Below are positions 11,920 through 23,859 of a stretch of DNA of 64,000 nucleotides, in pieces (position 1 is the first letter of the stretch; each line of letters opens with the position of its first letter). The position numbers and the translations under genes were made by a program. The notes under the pieces were generated by a model. That model did no database searches and was not told the origin of the DNA. It saw only the letters and a program-made list of their open reading frames with translations. Source of the DNA: Gnetum montanum (taxonomy: Eukaryota; Streptophyta; Gnetopsida; Gnetales; Gnetaceae); contig MNCI01006016.1 of the NCBI GenBank assembly GCA_015680685.1, positions 536,902-600,901 of the forward strand. Direction: 5' to 3'.

Positions 11920-12994
11920 ATGTCTCTTTCTTCGTATGAAAGTGCCTCACCACCTAGGTTTGAAACAGGAAACAGTTAGTGGCGTAATACACATGACATT
12001 GATTCGCCGGTCCCTCAACAAGTTAGAGTGGTATATATTCATCCCGATAAGTATATACTAGACTCCATCTTTATCCTCCATCAAGATGAACAACTGCATT
12101 GGCAAGACTTAGAAGGTAACATAGTGTTACCTCTCGATCGTTCAGTCCTGAGCATGCTTCTTCGTTCTTTCACATGAATTGACATGCCACACTTACACAC
12201 AGAATACATTGTGCAAGATCATAACTTGAGAGAATACTATTCCACTGAGGCACAATGTCAAAGGGACTTGCAACAAGAGAGACATCATAAGTCTTTGAAA
12301 GGTAAGTGATCCTAGGATGCCCCACATGTATTAAGCGAAAATGAGGGTGGTGAACCTACCTCAGGTAATTGCCCACACACGATGTTCCTTCCCTTGACTT
12401 TAGCCAAGGGATTATGTATTAGGACCTTCATTCCACTATTCATAACCTAGGTTTTGATACTCATGGGCATAAAGGGTCCGAAAAAGGGACACGAACTCAT
12501 GATAAAGGTGGACATTCTGATCGCAATCGCGATTAGGGCCGAGATCATAGAAGAGAAGGTAGTAGACACCGTCATGGTGATGATTCTCCTTCTTCTTCAC
12601 CTTCATCATCTCCTTCAATATCCAGACATAGTCATAAGGAAAAAGACCATGGCGATAAAGGTAGGCAAAGTAAAAGTCATAGAAAAAATAGCCAAGAAAG
12701 GGTATGAGGGCACTCTAGAGAGTCATGACATAGAAGAAGGGAGAGTAGGGAACAACATAGGAATCATAGATGCCATGGACGAGACGATCACAATGAACCC
12801 CTACTCGCTACTCGAAGTATGTTAGACATAACTGAGGCTATTAGAATTCCAACAAGGCACCAGAAAGATAGTAGGATCAAGAGATTAGATATGAACAATA
12901 TTCCACGATTTGAAGGGGGATACAATGTTGATCCTTAGAATCATTTACAAGCATTCCATGATGTGTGTGCCTTACAAAACATAGAGAACAAATG
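11920..12994 (+). pseudogene. A2 gag, N-terminal and linker part
   Basis: This aligns to the gag at 62795-63900. The N-terminal block (VRVVYIHPDKYILD...) is followed by an Arg/Ser/His-rich linker (about 12420-12800) and then DMNNIPRFEGGYN...LQAFHD, the start of the conserved gag domain. It keeps the linker that A1 has lost. Stops and frameshifts are present. The sequence then enters the assembly gap. Confidence 0.75.
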
Positions 12995-13621
12995 NNNNNN
13001 NNNNNNNNNNNNNNNNNNNNNNNNNNNNNNNNNNNNNNNNNNNNNNNNNNNNNNNNNNNNNNNNNNNNNNNNNNNNNNNNNNNNNNNNNNNNNNNNNNNN
13101 NNNNNNNNNNNNNNNNNNNNNNNNNNNNNNNNNNNNNNNNNNNNNNNNNNNNNNNNNNNNNNNNNNNNNNNNNNNNNNNNNNNNNNNNNNNNNNNNNNNN
13201 NNNNNNNNNNNNNNNNNNNNNNNNNNNNNNNNNNNNNNNNNNNNNNNNNNNNNNNNNNNNNNNNNNNNNNNNNNNNNNNNNNNNNNNNNNNNNNNNNNNN
13301 NNNNNNNNNNNNNNNNNNNNNNNNNNNNNNNNNNNNNNNNNNNNNNNNNNNNNNNNNNNNNNNNNNNNNNNNNNNNNNNNNNNNNNNNNNNNNNNNNNNN
13401 NNNNNNNNNNNNNNNNNNNNNNNNNNNNNNNNNNNNNNNNNNNNNNNNNNNNNNNNNNNNNNNNNNNNNNNNNNNNNNNNNNNNNNNNNNNNNNNNNNNN
13501 NNNNNNNNNNNNNNNNNNNNNNNNNNNNNNNNNNNNNNNNNNNNNNNNNNNNNNNNNNNNNNNNNNNNNNNNNNNNNNNNNNNNNNNNNNNNNNNNNNNN
13601 NNNNNNNNNNNNNNNNNNNNN
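12995..13621. other. Assembly gap (627 N)
   Basis: Unsequenced. The flanks match A1 at 3779 and 4582, so about 802 bp of central gag domain would be expected here rather than 627. The stated gap size is probably an estimate. Confidence 0.95.
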
Positions 13622-13953
13622 AGGAGTCTGGGGTGTATGCACTCAACCCACGATTAAAGCAAAAGGCAAACACCCGAAAGGTTACCTTATCCTCAAGGTA
13701 ACCCAAGGCAGTTCCACCAACCCTTAACATATTATCACAGTGGAACTCCACCACAATCAATTGAGCAATATCAACAATAACAACACCCACAATTATGGGG
13801 AATGCCACCACCAAGGCAACAGTATCCTTACTAGCAACCTGACCTGTATGGATATTATGTGCAGCAAACAATCTCCCCACGTGACTCTACTAGTCATGTC
13901 ACTCCTCAACCTCACTACCAAGCCCGCGAATATTATGGGACTCCCTCTTCTAG
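13622..13953 (+). pseudogene. A2 gag tail, ending at a deletion junction
   Basis: The Pro/Gln-rich tail after the zinc knuckle (ESGVYALNP..., PPPRQQYPY) matches A1 4582-4912. At about 13953 it joins sequence equivalent to about 10745 of A1. All of protease, reverse transcriptase, RNase H and integrase is therefore deleted. Small imperfect repeats (GGCACATTGACT, GGGCACGTTGAGT) lie just after the junction. Confidence 0.8.
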
Positions 13954-14103
13954 CATCCCATTCCACTAGGCACATTGACTCTACTGGGCACGTTGAGTCT
14001 ATCATCTCATTCCATTATCAGTTGTTAATTATTCAATAATCCCATGTCTCCCTAATACTTTGTAAGGAACTTGAGGATGAATTTTCATTTAGTCGTGGGG
14101 GTA
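13954..14103 (+). other. Remnant of A2 3' untranslated region with polypurine tract
   Basis: This matches the last 120-130 bp before the middle LTR. It ends in the polypurine tract AGTCGTGGGGG (14091-14101), with one change from the usual motif, next to the third LTR. Confidence 0.8.
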
Positions 14104-15020
14104 TGATGAGAGTGGTTACTCTAGTAGTTATTCTAATTATTAGAGTAGGTACTCTAGCAGTTACTCTAATTATTAGAGTGGTTACTCTAGCGGTTACTTT
14201 TGCAGTTATTCTAATTATTAGAGCGCTTACTCTAATTATTAGAGTAGTTGCTTCCAAGTCTATAAATACAATGCCTAGGTGCACAATTGGAAAGAAGTCT
14301 TTTAGCAGTCAAGTAGCAAAACTTTTGTAGTCTGTTTGAAAGTTAGAGTATTTTCCAAGTGCCCACAACAGGAAGTCTAAGTGTGGATGGATATTTATTC
14401 AAGAATTGTGTAGCTGAGCACACCTTATGTACAACAACAAAGACGAGCTCTTTGATTCATCCTTGTAGCACTTGAGATTTGTTTTCTTACGCATTTCTTT
14501 TATTTTATTTTCTTATACATTTATTTTATTTTATTCACTTTACATTTCTATTATTAGCACAGCAATTCATTTTGATCAATTAAGCAAATCGTTAAATTAC
14601 ACAAGCATGACCACTTCAAGCATGTGTGTAACACTTGGTAACTGAGTGACGATTAGCGTTTGGTAATCCTAGCAGTGTTGCATTGGTTCAGTATGTGTAT
14701 AGCAAGTGGGAATGAATGTTGGTGTTAGGATTAGTTAGAACTTAGTTAATGAGTAGTTAAGTTAAATTAGTCACTTAGTTACGTCTCTCCTTTCCTACTA
14801 GCGCAAGACATAAAACCATAAAAGCTATAAAAATCATATGCCTCAAGCTTACTTAAGCATACAATCATGACATACAGGTAAGCTTGGGAAGACAATGATC
14901 AACCAACCCATCCTTATTCCACAAGGGCACATAAGCACTTAGTCCTTGGAATTCGACTGGATCATGCATGAAACCCTCGTATTCATATGGTTGAGCGTAG
15001 GGGTACCTCGTCGCTCATTA
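14104..15020 (+). repeat. Third LTR of the A array
   Basis: This 917-bp LTR has a TATA box at 14261-14268 and four TAATTATTA units in a 157-bp U3. It ends GCTCATTA instead of GCTCATCA. The next five bases, gagtt, are the right target-site copy, and LINE coding sequence resumes after it. Confidence 0.9.
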
Positions 15021-15585
15021 GAGTTCAAGGTCAAGATGCAAATATCATACTCAATGTTATTATGTAAATGTGATTTATTATTTTTAGAAGTAGAAACTTT
15101 ATGTCAATTCATTACATACACTCATAGTTTATATATCTCAAGGCAAGAAAAATTCTGTAAAATAGTTCTCATGGATTTACAAGACTATGATTGGTGTTTT
15201 TAGGGGATGCAATGATTGAGAAAATGGAATATCTCTTGGGAGGATGTGCAACAAAATCCTAAATATATTCATCAACAAGCCAAGCAAAAAGTTTTAATAC
15301 ATATGTAGTCTACTATTGAAAGTAAGAGTCAAATTTATTTACATCATATTAGATCTAATAAACTAGATGTAGAAGCTCATAATCTCTCAACGACTATTCT
15401 AATCAAGTATCAGAATGTTATTAGTAAGCTTCTCTCAAGCTCTCATCATCTTAGAATTGAAAGTGGAAGATAAATTCAACTCACTTGAGAAGAGTACATT
15501 TATAGGTTGTGCAAGTCAAGAGTCCTTGATGATGAGTTACAAGTATTTCATTCTTGTGTTGCGATGACCCATTTGAGAGTGTTAT
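15021..15585 (+). pseudogene. LINE reverse-transcriptase ORF, C-terminal part
   Basis: This continues the LINE frame interrupted by the A array. The first stretch reads EFKVKMQISYSML and on to a stop at 15201. A second open frame, broken by three stops, runs RKWNISWEDVQQNPK... to HLRIESGR...YRLCKSRVLDDELQVFHSC. That last part matches the C-terminal signature of LINE-type ORF2 proteins (LRIExGR...CRLC...DExHxxxxC). The upstream half survives at 61152-61663. Confidence 0.75.
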
Positions 15586-16359
15586 AATGTTATAGTAAAA
15601 AGCTTTTACGATTTGTTTTTGATGCCCCTATTGGTGCATGGTTAATTTGTAGAGTCTATCTTTATTTTTCATGAAAATATAATATATTTCTAATAGATCT
15701 TATGGGTCTTTGGACATAATAAAGCTTTAATTTTATTTCATTTAACATGATAATACCAAATTTTTCTAATTAAACAAAATTATTATGGAATAACAACTAC
15801 AATTAGCAATGGATATATGTCTTTTCACATTAATTAATAATATTTCAACCATATATGTAGATTGTAAGATATAAACTAGTTTAATTTGTAGATCATATTT
15901 GTTGCAATGCTATGTGTTAGAATTCCAAAATAATTATAATATAGGAACACCCCAAGATATATAGTCCAATTAGAACTTTATAAGTTAACCCCAAAAAAAT
16001 AAATACTTTAAAAATAAAAATTCATAGTACAAAAACAAACATGCAGAGGAGAAACTTATAAACAATAAAAAGAAAAAGGCCTAATAGTTTTGGGGATGCC
16101 TTTTTAAGTTTTCATCCTTACAACCAATCTTGAAAAATCTCTCATTTAGGGTAGGAAAGGGATTAGGCCTTGCCCTTGTTCAAAAGCATCCAAATGGGGT
16201 TTCGCTTTCTACTAAAGGCTTACTGTTAATAAGAAAGAAAACTAAAGAGAGACATTTAGAAATTCATCTGAAGCATCAACTATTGAATGATGTCACCTTG
16301 AACTGACAAGTAAAGAGAATTTATTATGATAAATTCTACACATTTAATATGAATATATG
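15586..16359. other. AT-rich sequence, nothing recognised
   Basis: There is no open frame or repeat that I can support. The first part may be LINE 3' untranslated sequence. Confidence 0.5.
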
Positions 16360-16640
16360 TGATGGGCGACAAAGTAACCCTATGTCCAACCATACAAACC
16401 ACAAGTTTTCACTTGTGATCTTGTTAAATTCTATGAACTTAGAACTAGTTAGATACCTTAGTTAGCTAAGCACTAAGATGTGATCTTTGTCTTTTCAATC
16501 ACACTTGTGTAGCTCAAGTTGTATGATTAAGTGTGAGTAATTCATATAATTGTATTCTTTATTATTAAAATATTTAAATTATTAATAAATTAAAATATTG
16601 AAATATTAACCTAAATAATCTAAATGCAAAAAGTGAATCT
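16360..16640 (-). repeat. Strongly diverged LTR remnant
   Basis: TGATGGGCGACAAAGTAACC and the following bases resemble the outer end of the reverse-oriented LTRs at 20372 and 26596 (TGATGAGTGGCGAGATACCC). The resemblance fades after about 150 bp. It is probably an old solo or truncated LTR. Confidence 0.4.
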
Positions 16641-16791
16641 AATATAGCATAAGCATAGAGTATCTATTCTCAATTTGCAATACAAAACCTAAATATGTAC
16701 TAATGTTGCTAAGCTACTAAGTGTTCCATTGTCAGGCATACCAAGTGATTTACTATTGAGATTATCAAGTATTAATATGTTTATGCTTGGA

Positions 16792-16927
16792 ATTATCATC
16801 CCACAAATGCACATTGAAAGAAAGATCAACAAATGAAGGTTTGCTATGAGACTATTGAGACTATTGAGATTATCATCCCACAAATGCACATTGAAAGAAA
16901 GATCAACAAATGAAGGTTTGCTATGAG
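16792..16927. repeat. Two identical 59-bp direct repeats
   Basis: 16792-16850 and 16869-16927 are identical and separated by 18 bp (period 77). The perfect identity implies a recent local duplication. The function is unknown. Confidence 0.85.
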
Positions 16928-17783
16928 GCATAAAATGGCAAGTGGTTTACAAACCCCTTCTTCCTATTGGGCCAAAAAGAAGGAGAGGATCCCTTCTTTG
17001 AGGTTTTCAATACACAGACTCTCCTCCCCTTCTCTTCAACAAAGGAACCCTTAACTAGAATTTACAATCAACTGTAAAAAATCTTAGTTCTCAGAAGAAT
17101 GATTTCCATGACCTTGGGACCTCAAAAAAATGGGATCAAGGTAGGAACAATGATAAGCACCACAATAACGATAAACATGGTGATCGTGGTAGGGACCAAA
17201 TAGGAAGGAGCAGTAGGCACCATGTTGGTGCAAGCTTTCCTCCCTCTTTACCTTCATCATTGTTAGCATCTTCCTCCTCCAACTCCAACCAAAGCTATAA
17301 ATGGAGAGACCATGATGGAGGAGACTCGTAGGATATAGATGATCATAGATCCCACTGGAACAATAGAGACCAGGGATGTGGGAAATCAAGGGAGGCCCAC
17401 CATAGAGAAAGAAGGGATAGCAGGGGGCATCATAGGCATCATGGACATCACAAGGGCCATGATTATGATGAGCCTCTACTTGTAACTAGAAACATGTTGA
17501 ACATTGTTCAAGTTGTAAGGATTTCAACAAGGCAGGTGAAAGACAGCTAAATCAAATAGTTGGACATGAAAAATATCCCTAAGTTTGAAGGTGGATACAA
17601 CTCTAATCCATAGAACCATCTCCAATCCTTTCATAATGCATGTTTCTTATAAAACATTGAGAATGAATGGCAGAAATTGAAGCTATTCTGTAGGACACTC
17701 ATCAAGGAGACTAAAAGTTGGTACCATTCCTAAAAATCAAAATCCATCAAATGGTGGAATACGATGCTAGAACTCTTTAATGA

Positions 17784-18716
17784 TGATAAGTGGCAAGGTA
17801 CCCCTACACTCAACCGTATGAAACAAGCGTAGCACGTGCGATCCGGTCGAACTCCGCAGACTAAATGCCTAAACACCACAAGGAACACTTGGGGTTAATT
17901 AATCATTGTCTTCCCAGACTTACTTGTTGTTGTCACAGTGTATGGTTAAGTAAGTCCGAGGTATATGATTTTTTTGGTCTTTTCAAGTTTATCTCCTATG
18001 CTAAGGGGTGAAGGGTTGAGAGAACTAACTACTCTAGCTAATGTCCTAAGTCTAAATTAACTAGCATCAGCATACGTTCCCACTTACCGTACACACCCTG
18101 AACTGTGCAACTGTGCCTACCAAACGCTAATTGTTACTAGGATTACCACACGTAACGCACGTGCTCGAAGTAGTCATACTAAGGTTCCTAACTAGCCTAA
18201 GTGTGATGAGCAGTCGATTCCTTGACTAGCCGTACACATCCGTAGATGCTCGTAATCAAGTCGTACTCATCCCACATTCTAGGAGATAAGGGTGAGAGAA
18301 TATAATTGCGATGAGTAGCCGATTCCTTGGTTAGCCGTACACATTCGTCAATGCTCGTAACCAAGTCGTACTCATGCCACGCAACTAGGAAAGCAATAAA
18401 TAACATTAAATAAACCTATCCATGTACTGCAAGGTTTATCCACAAAGCTCATCTTTATTGCCATACACAACTTGCGTTCAAGTACAAAGCTGCTCGAATA
18501 AAGAATCATTCACTTGGAGGACTCCTACTGCGGGCACATGGAAAATATTCTATCTCTGGGGTGATCAATCCACCAGAGCTTCACTACTTCTAACCTCTAT
18601 ATCCAAATGAGGGGAGTGCTGCCTCTTCTTTATAGATTTGATGGCGAACTGCAATATCGCGTACGCGATATCGCAGGGGAAGCGATATCGTGGCTTGTGC
18701 ATATTGCGTCTCATCA
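17784..18716 (-). repeat. Solo LTR, lineage I, inside B gag
   Basis: A reverse-oriented LTR (933 bp) begins TGATAAGTGG and ends GTCTCATCA on the + strand. It is flanked by perfect 5-bp target duplications, aatga at 17779-17783 and 18717-18721. No internal region remains, so LTR-LTR recombination has removed it. U3 (about 80 bp) contains GATATC palindromes, including a 26-bp near-perfect palindrome at 18650-18675. The TATA-like ctataaag is near 18630. Confidence 0.92.
18205..18380. repeat. 71-bp duplication with 105-bp period inside the solo LTR
   Basis: 18205-18275 and 18310-18380 are near-identical, each beginning GATGAG(C/T)AG(T/C)CGATTCC and ending CTCAT(C/G)CCAC. The duplication explains part of the extra length relative to the 750-780 bp LTRs of element E. 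Confidence 0.8.
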
Positions 18717-19978
18717 AATGACAAGTATCAAACATACTCTTGACCATATAACCTGAGGAAGCAAATCCAAGGGTGGCAAAAAGGAACACATGAATCCTTG
18801 GATGTAGCCATGGGTAGATATTACTCATTATTGCACTGATGCCCAGGCCATGACTTTTCTCAAAGGAAGCAAGTATGCCATATCATAGATGGGATCAAGA
18901 CAAAAATGAGAAGAACTCTTTAGATCTATGCCCAAGTAATTCTTTTAGAGCTAAGAATCCACTGAATCCAAAGGCTAATTAAGCAAGTTTCCAAAGAAGA
19001 AGGCAAGCTAAGGAAAAGGAAAACTGCAGAGGAGTATAATCAAGATCTTTCCATTCACAATAGGGAGGTCTAGCTTTGCGATAATGAAGAGGATTCACCA
19101 CTTGATGAAGTGGTGTAACACAAGACCTTGCCAATACAAAAATCTATTTTTGAAATACCAACCAAGATACATAAAACGTGGGACTCTTTGGATGAAAGGT
19201 TCCAAACCACTCTACAAATTGCAGAGAAGACCAAAGAGAAAGGTAGTGATCATGATCGAAGGAAAATAAAGGAAGCTAAACATGCCCATTAAAGGGGTAA
19301 GGCAAAGCTACTACTATTGAAGAGATTATTAATCTTGACATAGATGATGATGGTGGGTGTGACATCTTCCAATATGAGCATCCTACGGGATGTTGCCTAG
19401 TTGTGTTACACTTTTAGGAATCTAGGATGTATGCTTTGAATCCTAGATTGATAAAAAGGCAAATACCCAGGAGGTTGCCATCCTAAAGGCAACTATAGGT
19501 CGTTCCACCAACAAGCCTATTATCTGAGTGGAGCTCCACCTCAACCTCACAAGCAATACCAGTAGTGGTAGCACCCAAAGTTGTGGGGGATGCCACCACC
19601 AAGGTAGCAATACCCTTACTGATAGCTAGATCCATATGGGTATTATGTTCAGTAGCCCATTTCTCCACGTGACTCATCTAGTCACACCTCTTTTCAACAC
19701 CGCTACTATCCTCTTGAGTATTATAGAGCATAATCTCCAAGAGGGGAATCCCTATTTCCGTATTACCCTCCTCATTCTTTTACACCTATACATTCTCCCT
19801 TAACTCAGTTGTCATCCACTCCATCCATGTAGGGTGAAATTTCACCCAACTATAATAAAAAAATGCCACAAAGAATGTTAACTTATAGTTGACTCCCTAG
19901 CCAAGTGGTTCAAACACTAAGCCTCATAAAAGATGCTTCTTCCAAACCAACAATCCTACTAAGCCCTCATAGACACCT

Positions 19979-20371
19979 ATGGCTATTGATCCTACTTATT
20001 CTTCCTCCTCCACAACATCGTTTAAGATCCCTTCAAACCAAACGCCTCCCAAAGTGCACACTGTCAAGTTGATCCACATGGTCACAGATTGGATAAAGGG
20101 TGGCCACCTTTCCAAGAAAAGATCTAATCTTGGAAGTCCCCTGATTCACCTACAAATTGTTAAGAATGAGCCTTGCAAGGCTCTTCTAGACTCATGTTCT
20201 AGTGTTAATTTGATCTCACCTAAAATGTACAAAGCCTAGAACCTTACCTCCTCTCAACAAGAGCAACATTCATCTTGAGTTAGCAGATTAGTCCATCATT
20301 ATTCCCTTGGAATTGGTGGAGGATATTATTATCACTATCTATGGGTGGTCCTATCCTGTTGACTTCTTGGT
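19979..20371 (+). pseudogene. B protease, first half
   Basis: The frame reads ...VTDWIKGGHLSKK...LLDSCSSVNLIS. The catalytic DSG has become DSC, which should inactivate the enzyme. It is interrupted at 20371 by element E and continues at 27350. Confidence 0.75.
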
Positions 20372-21148
20372 TGATGACTGGTGAGGTACCCCTACACTCA
20401 ACCATACGAATACGAGCGTTACACGCATGATCCGGTCGAACTCCAAGGACTAAGTGCTTACGCACCTTATGGAACACTTAAGGTTAATCAATCATTGTCT
20501 TCCCAAGCTTACTTGTATTTTTCATGGTTGTATGGTTAAGTGAGCTTGACGTATATGATTTTTATATCTTTTATCTTTTCAACACCTATTCTAATAGGGG
20601 AAAGGGTGAAGAGACTAAGTAACTAACTTTCACTAACTAAGTTCTAATTATCCTAGCATCAGTATCCATTCCCACTTGCCGTACACACCCTGAACCAGTG
20701 CAATGCTATTAGGATTACCAAACACTATTCGTTATTGGGTTACCAAGCGTAGCACACATGCTCTAAGCATTCGTACTAAATACACTTAACTAGGAGAGTT
20801 AAGGGTTTAGAGAGATTAATTATCTAAGAAAGCATTTAAACATTTAATAGTAATTAAGTCCTATTTAGCTTACTCCATATGCTGCAAGGTTTATCAGAAA
20901 GTTCGTCTTTATTGCCGGACATAATGTGTGTGGTACAAATTGCTCGAATAAAGATCTATTCACTTTGAGACTCCTATTGCGGGCACATGGAAATTATTCT
21001 AACTCTAGAATGGGAAAACTGCTATAGTCTGGCTAAGGGTTTAACTTTATATGGAGAAACAAGGGAAGTCCACCTCTTATTTATAGAACTTCTGGTAGGA
21101 TGCGATATCGCATACGCGATATCATGTATGCAATATCATGGCTCATCA
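20372..21148 (-). repeat. E 3' LTR
   Basis: 777 bp. U3 is only 63 bp (21086-21148) and consists mostly of GATATC/ATATC palindromes. The TATA box TATAAATA lies on the minus strand at 21085-21078. An AATAAA signal is near 20912. Confidence 0.9.
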
Positions 21149-21150
21149 TA

Positions 21151-21161
21151 CCCCCATGACT
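21151..21161 (-). promoter_or_regulatory. E polypurine tract
   Basis: AGTCATGGGGG on the minus strand, two bases from the 3' LTR. The identical 11-mer recurs at 21721, 23097 and 24370 inside the same element. Confidence 0.85.
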
Positions 21162-21344
21162 GAATGAAAACTCATCCTCGAGTTTCTTACAAAATATTGG
21201 GAAGGTATGGGATTGTTGACTTGAATGATACTAATGGTGAATGGGGTGACATGTGAACGGATCATCATTACAATACATGATAAAATTAGTGTTCATGACA
21301 ACAAGGATGAACACTATACACATTTGACATCTAGTCTTATTTGG

Positions 21345-21381
<37 letters not shown>

Positions 21382-23096
21382 GAAGAAGAAGAAGTTTGTT
21401 GCTGCCAACGCCAAGATTATGTCTTTCATTGTCCATCCGTAAGCGTGCCATCAATCTTGCTCCTTGCATAACTGCTTCAGCGCTGATCCATTCCAAGTGT
21501 TTCCTCTATATCCAATCCATTGTTATATGATTGCCATATGCACACACAACATAGTCTTATATTAGCAAGGATAAATGAATCACAATGCAGTTGATACCTT
21601 GCCTCAGTGTTATGTCCATTGGCTGAGTTGTGATATGGCTGATGCGAATTCTGGAGATATAATAATGGTGACTACCCAAGGTGTAGGGGTTAGGAGAAAA
21701 TCGAAAAAATTGGACCAGGACCCCCATGACTACGAGCAAACGTCTGGTAGCAAGAGAATGGAAAAATATGAGGAATAAGAAAGATGGAGAAAAAGAGACA
21801 ACTGTAACACCAATGAAATGGCTGTCAAAGATGAAAATGAACAAAATAGAAATTGATTGCAAAAATGTTTAAGGGAAAGAAATTAATTGATGTACCAAAT
21901 AGGAATGCAAGTGGGTCCTCCCCAAAGTAGGCTCATGCCCTTAATGCTCTATCATTCCTGCATTCCAAAGAGTCCGTAGGCTCTAGGAATGTCATTTGGA
22001 AGCAAAGTTAAAGTCTTAACCACAAGAGTTTACCAAAAAGAAAACAATGCATCAACCCAAAATATGGACTACTGATACAACCGGAAATGAGGTGAACAAT
22101 GGAGAAAGAACGATGGAATGAAGAAAATGGAATGAAGTCTCAAGAACAAGGTGATGTACAGCCCGTTGTATGTTGAATGATTAATGTGACTTAGTAAATC
22201 TCATTCCAAATCCAGCTTCAAACAAACCACATTTAGTGACTTCACATTAATACATTTGACCAATCCATCCACCCTAGGTAACAAGAATTCTTTATCAAAG
22301 AGCCACCACCATTCTGACGAGATGAGAAAAGAGAAAGTGGGAAGTGAGAAGGGGCCTTAGTTAGAGGGAACATGTTTTTAGTTCCATAACCAGTGCTTGT
22401 AGCCCAAGTGATTATTTCGTCTAAGGGGTGTGCTTTGAATTCTCACTATTTTTTTTATTATTATGTAAGAACCACACCATGCAAAGACTTATTATTTTTA
22501 TTTTTATTTTCTCAACTTCCCAATAATATGGCAACGTCTAAACAGTAAGAAAACTCAAGAAGAAAACATCCAAGCACCTAAAAGAATGGCCAACACAAAT
22601 GCATCAAGTCCCCTTGAAGTCACACCCTTTTCAATCCTTGAGTTCTTCTTTAGTTTGAGAAATACCTAGTCACTGATTCATTGATAGTTCTATTATTCTT
22701 TGAAGAAAGGAACTGTACATTTCCAAGCCAAGAGATACCATAGAATTTTATGGACGCATGGATGATGTGGACTCATTGCCTGTTATATCAAAAGAACCAT
22801 ACCCTAGTATCAACATTATAACTTAAAGGTAAAAAACCAAACATTAGCAACCAATAGAATATAGTTCATACCATCATCAAGAGCACTTATTGGGTGAAAA
22901 ACTTAACAAAATGGATAAACACACACACACACACACACATACACAAATAAAAGAAAAAGTATGAATGATGTTGCAATGCAAAAACAAGAAACGTTAAAGA
23001 AATTTTTAAAATAAAAATGTGCAAAACAAAAATGTGTAAACCAAAAAATTTAAAAAGGAATTGAGTGCCTCAATTGATTAGCATAGGTGGTCATCT
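21162..23096 (-). other. E untranslated region
   Basis: No gene. It is homologous to A1 8846-10854 and contains the conserved blocks at 21905-21942 and 22365-22415. A (GA)n run lies at about 21350-21380 and a (CA)n run at about 22920-22946. An internal polypurine-like AGTCATGGGGG sits at 21721-21731. Confidence 0.7.
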
Positions 23097-23107
23097 CCCC
23101 CATGACT
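23097..23107 (-). promoter_or_regulatory. Internal polypurine-like site of E at the pol deletion boundary
   Basis: This is an exact AGTCATGGGGG on the minus strand, where the coding part ends and the untranslated region begins. C (41815-41825) and D (48467-48477) have one-base variants at the equivalent place. A secondary plus-strand priming role is inference. Confidence 0.5.
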
Positions 23108-23822
23108 GAATTGCAAGGGAGAGATCCAAAATAATGAGCGTTTGTTTGAATTTTTTAGAAGTATCCAACTTCTCCCAATTGACATTTTTAGGTTAAGGGT
23201 TCGAAGTTGGTGACGCTCTTGCTCCAGTGTATCTATGCTTTCGACATGAGCGCAAGTTGTTCCCCCAGTTAGTTCCATGCATGTTGGCAAGTTGCTCTTT
23301 GGATCAGCTATCAACCACGGGGTGTCTTTTTGTTGTGTGGTTGCTACATACAGGCACTTTTGTATGTTAATTTCCTAGGCACACTAGTTGCATACAGGAA
23401 ATGCTGAACATTCTTGTATGCCATCATCCTTTGTATCATTGTATGTGATGCATGGAACCTTCTTCCTCTTAATCTTTCCATAAGTGTTTTCCTTACATAT
23501 TTCTAGGGAAAGATCATGGATTCCTAGGCATGCATTTATGGTACTTAGCCATTCCCTTCCCATTATTATTGGGAAGTCCCCTTTGTCATTGTTTACTTGG
23601 ATCACTAGGAAATCAACTAAGTGTGACCACCCACACACAGTGGTACCGACGTCCTCAACCAATCCCAAGGGAATGGTGATGGACTGGTCAACTAGCTCTA
23701 AGCGAATATTGCTCTTCTTTAGTGGAGGCAAGTTCCAAGCTTTATACATTTCTTGGGATATTAAGTTAACTCTGGAACCTGAGTCTAAAATAGCTTTACG
23801 AGGTTCATTCCTAGCGACTTAG
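23108..23822 (-). pseudogene. E protease and truncated linker
   Basis: Protease active site LDSGSRVNLIS (near 23790-23760) with intact Asp-Ser-Gly, then IIMGREWL. After the protease comes the linker (LPTCMELTGGTTCAHVESIDTLEQ) down to about 23150. At that point the A1 sequence would enter reverse transcriptase, but here it switches to the 3' region. A stop and a frameshift sit just upstream of the active site, so the link to gag is broken. Confidence 0.78.
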
Positions 23823-23859
23823 AGGTAGATTAAGGGACTTCTGGGGTTAGAGAATTTCC

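Larger units (their letters stand above)
2206..15020 (+). mobile_element. A-type Athila/Tat-like gypsy array: LTR-internal-LTR-internal-LTR
   Basis: Three LTRs in the same orientation (2206-3076, 10868-11783, 14104-15020) enclose two internal regions. The first internal region (A1) carries gag, protease, reverse transcriptase, RNase H and integrase. The second (A2) has gag only, because about 5.8 kb is deleted at about 13953. The middle LTR has a polypurine tract on its left and a primer binding site on its right, so it serves both units. The array is flanked by gaatt (2201-2205) and gagtt (15021-15025), a 5-bp target duplication with one difference. LTR-LTR recombination between copies is the simplest origin. 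Confidence 0.88.
17095..19860 (+). pseudogene. B gag (interrupted by a solo LTR)
   Basis: An Arg/His/Asp-rich linker (17095-17480) leads to KNIPKFEGGYN and a gag domain ending at LELFND, where the solo LTR enters. The domain resumes at 18722. The zinc knuckle near 19345-19380 reads CDIF...H...C: the second Cys is replaced by Phe, so zinc binding is lost. A Pro-rich tail runs to about 19860. Many in-frame stops are TAG. Confidence 0.7.

Noticed and set aside
12941-13880. Long open frames across the N gap
   Set aside because: They are open only because N bases cannot form stops.
16689-16931. 80-codon minus-strand frame with an internal repeat
   Set aside because: It is an artefact of the two identical 59-bp direct repeats at 16792 and 16869.
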